A program made the translations under genes and the position numbers. Shown piece after piece: positions 16,719-24,611 of a stretch of 64,000 bases of DNA (positions within the stretch are counted from its first letter, which is position 1; every line of letters begins with the position of its first letter). Under the pieces are notes generated by a model, which saw only the letters and a list, made by a program, of their open reading frames with translations, made no database searches and was not told the origin of the DNA. The stretch is from Acidimicrobiales bacterium (lineage in GTDB: Bacteria; Actinomycetota; Acidimicrobiia; Acidimicrobiales; SZUA-35). The stretch is taken from NCBI GenBank assembly GCA_041394265.1, contig JAWKIO010000005.1, forward strand, positions 248,001 to 312,000, in the 5' to 3' direction.

Positions 16719-18176
16719 ATGGACATCATCCCGAACTACATCGCCAACAAACCGGTGACGAGCGGGGACGGGACGACCTTCCCGCTCACCTCACCGGTCG
16801 ATGGCTCGGTCACCGCCCAGGTGCACGAAGCAGGTTCGGTCGAAGTCGACGAGGCCGTGCAGGCAGCACGGGCTGCCCTGCGCGGTCCGTGGCGCGACCT
16901 CAGCGTGACCGAACGCTCCGATCTCCTCATGGCCGTCGCCAACGAGATCCGTCGTCGATTCGATGACTTCGTCGAAGCCGAGATGGCCGACACCGGGCAA
17001 CCTCGCCACGTCATGGAGAAGGCGTTCGTGCCTCGCGGCGCCGCCAACTTCGAGCAGTTCGCCGAAATGGTGCGCAGCGTCCCGACCGAGACCTTCGAAC
17101 TCGAGCATCACGGCGGCCGGGCCCTCAATTACGCGCTGCGCCGCCCCAAGGGTGTCATCGGCGTGATCTGCCCGTGGAACGCTCCGTTCCTGCTGATGAC
17201 CTGGAAGGTGGCGCCGGCGCTTGCTGCCGGGAACGCCGTCGTGGTCAAGCCATCGGAAGAGACGCCGCGCACCGCGGCGCTGCTGGCCGAGGTCATGGCC
17301 GACGTCGGCATCCCACCCGGGGTCTACAACGTCGTCAACGGCTTCGGCCCGGGTTCGGCCGGGGAGTTCCTCACCACCCATCCCGAGGTCGATGCGATCA
17401 CCTTCACCGGTGAGACCACGACCGGTACGGACATCATGAAGGCCGCAGCCGAGGGTGTGCGTGACGTGTCGTTCGAACTCGGCGGCAAGAATTCGGCCGT
17501 CGTGTTCGCCGATGCCGACTTCGATGCCGCCGTCGATGGGGTCTTCCGGTCGGCGTTCCTCAACACCGGCCAGGTGTGCCTGGGCACGGAGCGAGTCTTC
17601 GTCGAACGGCCGCTCTTCGAGCGGTTCCGTGATGCGCTCGCCGAACGTGCCCGCAGTGTCACCTATGGGCGACCCAGCGACCACGGCACCACCTACGGCC
17701 CGCTGATCAGCGCGGAACACCAGCAGAAGGTCCTCGGGTACTACGCGAAGGCTGCCGCCGACGGCGCCACCATCGTGACCGGCGGCGGCGTACCCGAGAT
17801 GCCTGACGACCTCGCCGGTGGCTCGTGGATCGAACCGACGATCTGGACCGATGCGCCCGCCGACTCGGCGATACTCAGCGAAGAGATCTTCGGACCGTGC
17901 TGCCACCTGACCCCGTTCGACGACGAGCGACTCGTCATCGACGCCGTCAACGACACGCCGTACGGGCTCGCCACCACGATCTGGACCACCAATCTGTCTC
18001 GGGCCCACCGGGTGGCCGCCGAGATCGACGTCGGCATTGCCTGGGTCAACAGCTGGTTCCTCCGTGACCTACGCACCGCCTTCGGCGGATCCAAGCAGTC
18101 CGGCATCGGCCGTGAGGGCGGCGTCCACTCGCTCGAGTTCTACACGGAGCTGAAGAACGTGTGCGTCCAACTATGA
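16719..18176 (+). CDS. dmpC: 2-hydroxymuconic semialdehyde dehydrogenase
   Basis: 485 residues, aldehyde dehydrogenase superfamily. Catalytic Cys C287 lies in NTGQVCLGTER and the general base E253 in FELGGKN; PWNAPFLL and GNAVVVKPSE are the NAD-binding signatures. The GQVCLGTE segment and the gene order place it in the XylG/DmpC group, which oxidises the ring-cleavage aldehyde to 4-oxalocrotonate with NAD+. It starts 7 bp after the dioxygenase and overlaps the next gene by 4 bp (ATGA). Confidence 0.93.
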   Translation: MDIIPNYIANKPVTSGDGTTFPLTSPVDGSVTAQVHEAGSVEVDEAVQAARAALRGPWRDLSVTERSDLLMAVANEIRRRFDDFVEAEMADTGQPRHVMEKAFVPRGAANFEQFAEMVRSVPTETFELEHHGGRALNYALRRPKGVIGVICPWNAPFLLMTWKVAPALAAGNAVVVKPSEETPRTAALLAEVMADVGIPPGVYNVVNGFGPGSAGEFLTTHPEVDAITFTGETTTGTDIMKAAAEGVRDVSFELGGKNSAVVFADADFDAAVDGVFRSAFLNTGQVCLGTERVFVERPLFERFRDALAERARSVTYGRPSDHGTTYGPLISAEHQQKVLGYYAKAAADGATIVTGGGVPEMPDDLAGGSWIEPTIWTDAPADSAILSEEIFGPCCHLTPFDDERLVIDAVNDTPYGLATTIWTTNLSRAHRVAAEIDVGIAWVNSWFLRDLRTAFGGSKQSGIGREGGVHSLEFYTELKNVCVQL

Positions 18177-19003
18177 CCTCGACCACCACTCCTACCGTCA
18201 GCGACGCCGAGATCGACACGCTGTCGGCCGAGCTGTTCGAGGCATGGTCGAACCGTTCGACGCTGGAGCCGCTGCGGACACGCAGTGCGCTCGAACTTCC
18301 CGACGCCTACCGGGTGCAGCTCGGCTTCGTCCAGCGTCGCCTCGACGCCGGCGAACAGATCGTCGGCAAGAAGATCGGCGTGACCTCGAAGGCGATGCAG
18401 GACTCACTCGGCGTCGACCAGCCCGACTTCGGGCAACTGACCTCGGGCATGGACCGCTCGTCCACCGGCGTCATCGACCTTGCCGAGCTGATCGCTCCTC
18501 GTGCCGAGGCCGAGTTGGCGTTCGTGCTGTCGGCCGACCTCGTTGGTCCGGGTATCACCGCCATCGATGTGCTCAACGCCACCGAGTACGTGGCGCCGTG
18601 TGTCGAGATCGTCGACTCCCGCATTGCGAACTGGGACATCGGCATCATCGACACCGTCGCTGACAACGCCTCGGCCGGACAGTTCGTGATCAGCGGTGCC
18701 AAGGCGCACCCGCTCGACGTCGACATGGCGCTCGCCGGCATGATCGTCGAAGTTGACGGCGAGATCGTCACCACCGGCGCCGCCGCGGCAGTGCAGTCCG
18801 GGCCGGCCAACGCGGTCGCCTGGCTCGCCAACACGCTTGGCGCCCTCGGGCTCCCGTTCCGCAAGGGCGAGGTGATCCTCTCGGGCTCGCAGTCCATCCT
18901 CATCCCGGCGGTTGCCGGTACCGAGCTCAAGACCACGGTGTCAGGCCTCGGTTCCTGCACGGTTCGGTTCATCGACAGCACCGCCACTGGAGCGAGACAA
19001 TGA
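18173..19003 (+). CDS. dmpE: 2-oxopent-4-enoate (2-keto-4-pentenoate) hydratase
   Basis: 276 residues, MhpD/DmpE-XylJ family of the fumarylacetoacetate-hydrolase-like fold. Signatures include GKKIGVTSKAMQ, PRAEAELAFVL with acidic metal ligands, and CVEIVDSRI. It hydrates 2-oxopent-4-enoate to 4-hydroxy-2-oxovalerate. It is paralogous to the next gene; assignment rests on its closer match to the GKKIGVTS hydratase pattern and could be swapped with the decarboxylase. The GTG 12 bases upstream is less likely because the ATG overlaps the previous stop. Confidence 0.85.
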   Translation: MTSTTTPTVSDAEIDTLSAELFEAWSNRSTLEPLRTRSALELPDAYRVQLGFVQRRLDAGEQIVGKKIGVTSKAMQDSLGVDQPDFGQLTSGMDRSSTGVIDLAELIAPRAEAELAFVLSADLVGPGITAIDVLNATEYVAPCVEIVDSRIANWDIGIIDTVADNASAGQFVISGAKAHPLDVDMALAGMIVEVDGEIVTTGAAAAVQSGPANAVAWLANTLGALGLPFRKGEVILSGSQSILIPAVAGTELKTTVSGLGSCTVRFIDSTATGARQ

Positions 19004-19797
19004 CGTCCACCACGCTGGCCGATTCGGACGTCGCCGCCCTCGGCGCGGTGGTCTACGGGGCCCAGACCACGGCGACGCCGATCGCCAAGCTGACCAATGA
19101 GCATCCGGCCATGACCGTCGACGACGGCTACCTCGTGCAGAACGCCGTGCGAGCGACCTACCTGGCCGACGGTCATCGGCTGGTCGGGTGGAAGGCCGGT
19201 CTCACTTCGAAGGCGAAGATGATCCAGATGGGGGTGGACAAGCCCACCGTCGGCTTCCTCACCGAGCAGATGGCCGTGCCCGAGGCGACCGCAGTCGACA
19301 CGACCCAGCTCGTGCACCCGAGGGTCGAGGGCGAGGTGGCCTTTGTGCTGAAGTCCGATCTCCCGACGTCAGGATGCACGATCGACGACGTCGTTGCGGC
19401 CACCGCCTACCTCCTGCCGGCGATCGAGATCATCGACTCGCGCTACGAGGCCTTCAAGTTCGACCTCCAGAGCGTGATCGCCGACAACAGCTCGTCGTCT
19501 CGCTTCGTCGTCGGCACCAACGCCCAGCGGATCGACGTGATCGACCGCACGAACCTCGGGCTCGCCATGGTCAAGAACGGCGAGACGATGACCACCGGTT
19601 CGAGCGCTGCCGTGATGGGCGACCCGGCGGCCGCCGTGGCCATGGTCGCCACCGTCGTCGGTTCGCTCGGCGCTCGGTTGACCGCCGGCATGGTCGTGCT
19701 CAGCGGCGGCATCACCGAGGCCTTCGCCGTGCAACCGGGTGATCACGTGTCGGCCCGGTTCCAACAACTCGGAGTGGTCGACGTCAGCTTCGCCTGA
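19000..19797 (+). CDS. dmpH: 2-oxo-3-hexenedioate (4-oxalocrotonate) decarboxylase
   Basis: 265 residues, same fold as the hydratase but with VGWKAGLTSKAKM, PTVGFLTEQM and PRVEGEVAFVL, which are typical of DmpH/XylI decarboxylases. It turns the keto form of 4-oxalocrotonate into 2-oxopent-4-enoate; in characterised systems it forms a complex with the hydratase, which agrees with the 4-bp ATGA overlap between the two genes. A 50-bp gap follows before the aldehyde dehydrogenase gene. Confidence 0.85.
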   Translation: MTSTTLADSDVAALGAVVYGAQTTATPIAKLTNEHPAMTVDDGYLVQNAVRATYLADGHRLVGWKAGLTSKAKMIQMGVDKPTVGFLTEQMAVPEATAVDTTQLVHPRVEGEVAFVLKSDLPTSGCTIDDVVAATAYLLPAIEIIDSRYEAFKFDLQSVIADNSSSSRFVVGTNAQRIDVIDRTNLGLAMVKNGETMTTGSSAAVMGDPAAAVAMVATVVGSLGARLTAGMVVLSGGITEAFAVQPGDHVSARFQQLGVVDVSFA

Positions 19798-19847
19798 CCT
19801 CGTCGTCACCACACAACCAATCGAAAGCAAGCACAAGGAGCAGTGTC

Positions 19848-20741
19848 GTGAGCAAGATCGCGTGCGCACTCATCGGATCCGGGAACATCGGTACCGATTT
19901 GATCTACAAGTTGCGTCGAACCGAACACCTCGAACCGGTGTGGATGGTGGGGATCGACCCCGAGTCCGAAGGTCTCGCCCGGGCCCAGGAGCTTGGCCTC
20001 AAGACCACGGCTGATGGCATCGAGGCGCTCCTCCCCCACATCGAGGACGACCAGATCCGGATCGCCTTCGATGCCACCAGCGCCTACGTGCACCCGCATC
20101 ACAACGAGCTTCTCGCTGCTCACGGTGTGCGGGTCATCGACCTCACACCGGCCGCGATCGGCCCGCTCTGCTGTCCGCCGGTCAACCTCGAGGAGCAGCT
20201 CGCCCTCGAAGCGCAGAACATGAACATGATCTCGTGCGCCGGGCAGGCGACCATCCCGATGGTCCACGCCATCTCGCGGATCCAGCCCGTCGACTACGCC
20301 GAGATCATCGCCAGCCTGGCGAGCCGCTCCGTCGGGCCCGGCACCCGGAAGAACCTCGACGAGTTCGTCTATACCTCATCCCGGGCCATCGAGCTGATCG
20401 GCGGGGCCAAGAAGGGCAAGGCCGTCGCCATCGTGAACCCGGCCGAACCGCCGGTCATCATGCGTGACACGGTCCATTGCCAGGTCGAGGGCGAACCCAA
20501 ACGCGACGAGATCGATGCCTCGGTGCTGGCGATGATCACCGAGGTGCAGAAGTACGTGCCCGGCTACCGACTCGTGAACGGCCCGGTCTACGACGGCAAC
20601 TTCGTCTCGATCTTCCTCGAGGTCGCCGGCCTCGGTGACTTCCTGCCGCCCTTCGCCGGCAATCTCGACATCATGACCGCCGCCGCCGCTCGCACCGGCG
20701 ACATGGTGGCCGAATCCATGCTGATGGGAGCAACATCATGA
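19848..20741 (+). CDS. dmpF: Acetaldehyde dehydrogenase (acylating)
   Basis: 297 residues. The N-terminal Rossmann motif IGSGNIGTDL binds NAD+, the catalytic Cys is C130 (MISCAGQAT), and NMNMISCAGQATIPM is the family signature. It oxidises acetaldehyde to acetyl-CoA, receiving it by channelling from the aldolase encoded next. The GTG start has AAGGAG seven bases upstream. The stop overlaps the aldolase ATG by 4 bp, matching the obligate enzyme pair. Confidence 0.94.
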   Translation: MSKIACALIGSGNIGTDLIYKLRRTEHLEPVWMVGIDPESEGLARAQELGLKTTADGIEALLPHIEDDQIRIAFDATSAYVHPHHNELLAAHGVRVIDLTPAAIGPLCCPPVNLEEQLALEAQNMNMISCAGQATIPMVHAISRIQPVDYAEIIASLASRSVGPGTRKNLDEFVYTSSRAIELIGGAKKGKAVAIVNPAEPPVIMRDTVHCQVEGEPKRDEIDASVLAMITEVQKYVPGYRLVNGPVYDGNFVSIFLEVAGLGDFLPPFAGNLDIMTAAAARTGDMVAESMLMGATS

Positions 20742-21832
20742 GCGACTCGACAACGACCGCACCGCTGAGCCCCCTCGATGGGCGCGAGGTGCTCGTGCAC
20801 GACATGTGCCTGCGCGACGGCATGCACGCCAAACGTCACCAGATCACCCTCGACGAGATGGTCACGCTGGCGAAGGCCATGGACGACGCCGGGGTCCGCC
20901 TGATGCAGGTCACCCACGGCGACGGCCTGGGCGGGTCGTCCCGCAACTACGGCTTCGGGCTCCACACGAACGAGGAATACATCGGCGCCGTCGCCGATGC
21001 GCTGGTGAACGCCAACGTGTCGGTACTGCTGGTCCCGGGGTTGGGCACCATGAACGAGCTGCAAGCGGCCTACGACGCCGGCGCCCGCAGCGTGCACGTC
21101 GCCACGCACTGCACCGAGGCCGACGTCTCCCCGCAGCACATCGCGTTCGCCCGTGAACTCGGGATGGACACCACCGGTTTCTTGATGATGGCGCACCTCA
21201 ACTCACCCGACGGCTTGCTGGCCGAGGCGAAGATCATGGAAGCCGCCGGGGCGCAGACCATCTACATCACCGACTCGGCCGGCTACCTCCTGCCTGACGA
21301 CGTGACCGACCGCATCGCGATCCTCCGCAGCGAGCTTGCGCCGGAGACCGAGATCGGTTTCCACGGTCACCACAATCTCGCCATGGGCGTCGCCAACTCG
21401 GTGGCCGCCGTCGCTGCTGGTGCGTCACGCATCGATGCCTCGGTTGCCGGCATGGGCGCTGGTGCCGGCAACACACCGCTCGAGGTGTTCGTCGCCGTCG
21501 CCGAGCGGATGGGCATCGTCACGGGCATCGATCTGTTCAAGATCATGGACGTCGCCGACGACATCGTGGTGCCGATGATGGAACGCCCGGTCCGGGTCGA
21601 TCGGGAGTCCCTGACGATCGGCTACGCCGGCTGCTATTCGACCTTCCTGCTGTTCGCCCGGCGAGCCGCCGAGCGCTACGGCCTCGATGCCCGTTCCCTG
21701 CTCGTCGAGATGGGCCGACTCAAGATGATCGCCGGTCAGGAAGACATGATCGAAGACGTCGCACTCACCATCGCGAAGGAACAGGGGCTGTTCGCCGACG
21801 CCGCCTCCACCCTCGCTGCAGCCTCGGCCTGA
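20738..21832 (+). CDS. dmpG: 4-hydroxy-2-oxovalerate aldolase
   Basis: 364 residues. A HMGL-like TIM barrel: HDMCLRDGMH holds the catalytic Arg and metal-binding Asp, GFHGHHN supplies the metal His residues, and the C-terminal DmpG communication domain is present (RVDRESLTIGYAGCY). It splits 4-hydroxy-2-oxovalerate into pyruvate and acetaldehyde and forms the channelling complex with the preceding acetaldehyde dehydrogenase. A 76-bp spacer separates it from the tautomerase gene. Confidence 0.94.
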   Translation: MSDSTTTAPLSPLDGREVLVHDMCLRDGMHAKRHQITLDEMVTLAKAMDDAGVRLMQVTHGDGLGGSSRNYGFGLHTNEEYIGAVADALVNANVSVLLVPGLGTMNELQAAYDAGARSVHVATHCTEADVSPQHIAFARELGMDTTGFLMMAHLNSPDGLLAEAKIMEAAGAQTIYITDSAGYLLPDDVTDRIAILRSELAPETEIGFHGHHNLAMGVANSVAAVAAGASRIDASVAGMGAGAGNTPLEVFVAVAERMGIVTGIDLFKIMDVADDIVVPMMERPVRVDRESLTIGYAGCYSTFLLFARRAAERYGLDARSLLVEMGRLKMIAGQEDMIEDVALTIAKEQGLFADAASTLAAASA

Positions 21833-21908
21833 CGCCGGCGAGCTGCTCGCTTGCGCTACCGGCGCTCGTCATCCACCACCAGCCACCCGTAGTCGAAGGA
21901 GACTCGCC

Positions 21909-22346
21909 GTGCCTGTCGCCAACATCAACGTGCTCGCCGGGCATCCCCGACCGGTCCTCAAGCAACTCCTGCGAGAGGTGTCTCGGGTCTACGCCGAGGT
22001 GCTCGAGTCGCCGATCGAGCGGGTGCAGGTGTGGATCACCGAGATCGACCCCGAGCTGTATGCGATCGGCGGCGAACCAGCCGACGAGGTGCTGGCTCGA
22101 GGCGATCGGTCCCAGCTGGAGATCCCGCTGGCTCGGCTCGTCATGATGGAGAACCGGCCGCTGAGTCAGGTGGAGACCGCGATCACCCGACTCACCGAGG
22201 TGATCGCCAGGGTGCTCGGCGCCGACGCCGGACGAGTCCGGGTCGAGGCGCAACCCGTCGCCGCCGAACGATGGGGCATCGGAGGGATCCCGGCAGCGAT
22301 CCTCCGACGCGACGAGATCGCAGCACGAGAGGTCGCCAGCCGGTGA
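21909..22346 (+). CDS. 4-oxalocrotonate tautomerase family protein, double-length
   Basis: 145 residues. After Met removal the product starts with Pro (PVANINVLAGHP), the catalytic base of tautomerase-superfamily enzymes. It would interconvert enol and keto forms of 4-oxalocrotonate between the dehydrogenase and decarboxylase steps. Classical DmpI/XylH is only about 62 residues; this protein contains two beta-alpha-beta units in one chain, and the second unit (after MMENRPLSQ) lacks an N-terminal Pro. GAAGGAG precedes the GTG start. It overlaps the ferredoxin gene by 4 bp (GTGA). Confidence 0.85.
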   Translation: MPVANINVLAGHPRPVLKQLLREVSRVYAEVLESPIERVQVWITEIDPELYAIGGEPADEVLARGDRSQLEIPLARLVMMENRPLSQVETAITRLTEVIARVLGADAGRVRVEAQPVAAERWGIGGIPAAILRRDEIAAREVASR

Positions 22347-22654
22347 CCGACGCGCCGGCCACGCTCACCTGCACGGTGGTGATCGACGACGGCCACACGG
22401 TCGCCTTCCCGGCCGGCTTCGGCGCACCGGTCCTCGATGCGCTGGCGCGGGTCACCGGACAGCCGGTTGCGGTCGGCTGCCGAGGCGGTGGTTGCGGCGC
22501 GTGTCGCGTCCAGATTCTCGAAGGTCACTACGACACGAAGAAGATGAGCAAGCGCCACGTCACCGCCGAGGAGGCAGCCGATGGTTATGCACTCGCCTGC
22601 CGGGTGTTCCCGCTCGAACCGTTGCTGCTGCGTCCGGCGCCTCGGCTCCCGTGA
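22343..22654 (+). CDS. dmpQ: XylT/DmpQ-type 2Fe-2S ferredoxin
   Basis: 103 residues. A plant-type ferredoxin with Cys residues in GCRGGGCGACRV and a fourth in LACRVFP; the KMSKRHV segment matches XylT/DmpQ. These proteins do not take part in a normal electron chain but re-reduce oxidised iron in catechol 2,3-dioxygenase. In Pseudomonas plasmid pathways the gene lies directly upstream of the dioxygenase; here it is the last gene of the operon. The GTG start overlaps the tautomerase stop. Confidence 0.88.
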   Translation: MTDAPATLTCTVVIDDGHTVAFPAGFGAPVLDALARVTGQPVAVGCRGGGCGACRVQILEGHYDTKKMSKRHVTAEEAADGYALACRVFPLEPLLLRPAPRLP

Positions 22655-22670
22655 GCCGCCGGCAGTCGCG

Positions 22671-23582
22671 TCACCCCAACGCCGATTCTGGGAAATGCTC
22701 GGTCGCCGCTTCTCGCAGTGAGTCGACGAGACGGGCGAGCAACGGTGATGGATCGTCGCTGCGGTAGATGCAGCACAGCTCGATCTCGGATCGGGACGCC
22801 TCGACGAGCGGCCGGTAGACCACGCCGGGTAGGTGGAGGTTGGTGGCAGAGCCGGTGACGAAGCAGACGCCGGCACCGGTGGCGACCAGCGCCATGCCAT
22901 GCACGACGCTGCCGACCTCGGCGGCGACCGTCGGTGAGAAGCCGGCGTTGCGACAGATCTCCTCGACCACATCGATGAAGCTCGGTCGGATGCCGGTCGG
23001 GAACAGCACCATTGGTTGACCCTCGAGATCGCTCGGCCGGATCTCGGCTCGCTCGGCGAGCGGGTGATCCTCGGGCAGGGCGACGTGCAACCGCTCGGTC
23101 ACCAGCGGCTCCGAGGCGACACCTTCGGTCGGAGGGATGAACCGATTGAACGCCAGGCTGATCCGACGATCGGCCAGTGCCTCGAGCTGGTCCTGCTTGT
23201 TCATGTCGTGAAGCCAGATCTTCACGTCGGGGTTCTTGTCGCGAACCGAGCGCAGCAGGACGGGGATCACGCCGAACACGCCGGTGCCGAACACGGCGAT
23301 GTCGATCCGCCCGGCCAAGCCGCGACCGGCTCGTTGGGCCCGGTCACCGGCCTGGTCGGCCATCTCGACCACACGTCGCGCGTCTTCGAGGAACACCCGA
23401 CCGGCGTTGGTGAGCTCGACCCCCTTTGCCGTCCGGTTGAACAGCTGGGTGTCGAGTTCACGTTCGAGCTGGCTGATCTGGCGAGTGAGCGGCGGCTGGG
23501 TCATGTGGAGGCGCTCAGCGGCGCGACCGATGTTGCGTTCCTCGGCGACGGAGATGAAGTAGCGAAGGTGTCGGAGTTCCAT
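22671..23582 (-). CDS. LysR family transcriptional regulator
   Basis: 303 residues, the standard LysR length. The winged HTH (LRYFISVAEERNIGRAAERLHMTQPPLTRQISQLE) is followed by a periplasmic-binding-like effector domain, as in CatR/BenM-type regulators of aromatic catabolism. The open frame extends upstream but ATG 23582 is the family start. It faces the meta-cleavage operon end to end (16-bp gap) and is divergent from the haloalkane dehalogenase. A T-N11-A dyad lies 20 bp from its start, and a matching dyad precedes the catechol operon, so it probably controls both. Confidence 0.9.
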   Translation of the reverse strand: MELRHLRYFISVAEERNIGRAAERLHMTQPPLTRQISQLERELDTQLFNRTAKGVELTNAGRVFLEDARRVVEMADQAGDRAQRAGRGLAGRIDIAVFGTGVFGVIPVLLRSVRDKNPDVKIWLHDMNKQDQLEALADRRISLAFNRFIPPTEGVASEPLVTERLHVALPEDHPLAERAEIRPSDLEGQPMVLFPTGIRPSFIDVVEEICRNAGFSPTVAAEVGSVVHGMALVATGAGVCFVTGSATNLHLPGVVYRPLVEASRSEIELCCIYRSDDPSPLLARLVDSLREAATEHFPESALG

Positions 23583-23601
23583 GACGATGCTCGAAACGAG
23601 C

Positions 23602-23618
23602 CATACCGATCGGGTATG
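23602..23618. promoter_or_regulatory. LysR box between lysR and the haloalkane dehalogenase gene
   Basis: CATACCGATCGGGTATG: arms CATACC/GGTATG around five bases, with the LysR T-N11-A pattern. It lies 20 bp upstream of the lysR start and 112 bp upstream of the dehalogenase start, so it can serve autoregulation and activation of the divergent gene. It shares all fixed positions with the site at 15649-15665. Confidence 0.68.
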
Positions 23619-23729
23619 ACGTGGCGGCGAGATGGTACTCCAGGCGCCAGTGCGGTCGCAGAGTGGTCGCTCACCCAGCTCGTGCCGGATCCGGTGGCGT
23701 CCGATGCCACGACGAACCAGACTCGCTCC

Positions 23730-24611
23730 ATGAGCACCGCACCACTCAGCAAGCAATTCCGCACCGTCGACGGCAAGCAGATGGCCTACCACGAGGTCGG
23801 CCAGGGCGATCCGGTGGTCTTCCTCCACGGCAACCCCACCTCGTCCTACCTGTGGCGCGACATCGTGCCCCACGTGTCGGGCATGGCCCGTTGCATCGTT
23901 CCCGACCTCATCGGTCAGGGCGACTCCGACAAGCTCGACGACTCGGGGCCGGGCTCCTACTCGTTCGTCGAGCATCGTCGGTATCTCGACGGGCTCCTCG
24001 ACCAGCTCGATCTCGGTGATCGCATCACCTTCGTGATCCACGACTGGGGCTCAGCCCTCGGGTTCGACTGGGCCAACCGTCATCGGGATCGTGTGGCCGG
24101 GATCGCCTACATGGAAGCCATCGTGCGGCCGGTGACGTGGGACGAGTGGCCCGAGGCGGCGCGCGGCATCTTCCAGGGGATGCGATCCGAGGCCGGTGAA
24201 GAGATGGTGCTGACCAAGAATCTCTTCGTCGAGGCGATCCTGCCGGCCTCGATCATCCGCAAGCTCGGCGACGACGAGATGGCCGAGTACCGGCGACCGT
24301 TCGCACATCCGGGCGAAGACCGGCGCCCCACGCTGACCTGGCCGCGGCAGATCCCGATCGACGGCGAGCCGGCCGAGGTCGTTGAGATCGTGCAGGCCTA
24401 CGCCGACTGGCTGTCGACCTCCGACCTTCCCAAGCTGTTCGTCAACGCCGATCCGGGCACGATCCTCATTGGCGCCCAGCGGGAATTCTGCCGAAGCTGG
24501 CCGAACCAGACCGAGGTCACCGTGGCCGGCATCCACTTCATCCAGGAGGACAGCCCCGACGAGATCGGCCAAGCGATCGCGGCGTGGCTGCCCGGTCTCA
24601 GCCGTTCGTGA
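23730..24611 (+). CDS. dhaA: Haloalkane dehalogenase (subfamily II)
   Basis: 293 residues, alpha/beta hydrolase fold. The full catalytic pentad of DhaA/LinB enzymes is visible: nucleophile D105 and halide-binding W106 (IHDWGSA), second halide ligand N35 (HGNPTSSYLWR), acid E129 (YMEAIVRP) and base H269 (GIHFIQEDSPDEIG). It hydrolyses haloalkanes to alcohol and halide without cofactor. The open frame begins far upstream, antisense to lysR; the ATG at 23730 is the family start. Its 3' end overlaps the convergent P450 gene by 14 bp. Confidence 0.94.
   Translation: MSTAPLSKQFRTVDGKQMAYHEVGQGDPVVFLHGNPTSSYLWRDIVPHVSGMARCIVPDLIGQGDSDKLDDSGPGSYSFVEHRRYLDGLLDQLDLGDRITFVIHDWGSALGFDWANRHRDRVAGIAYMEAIVRPVTWDEWPEAARGIFQGMRSEAGEEMVLTKNLFVEAILPASIIRKLGDDEMAEYRRPFAHPGEDRRPTLTWPRQIPIDGEPAEVVEIVQAYADWLSTSDLPKLFVNADPGTILIGAQREFCRSWPNQTEVTVAGIHFIQEDSPDEIGQAIAAWLPGLSRS

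Noticed and set aside
23016..23729. N-terminal extension of the haloalkane dehalogenase
   Set aside because: The extension is antisense to lysR and would cross the LysR dyad; the family start is ATG 23730.
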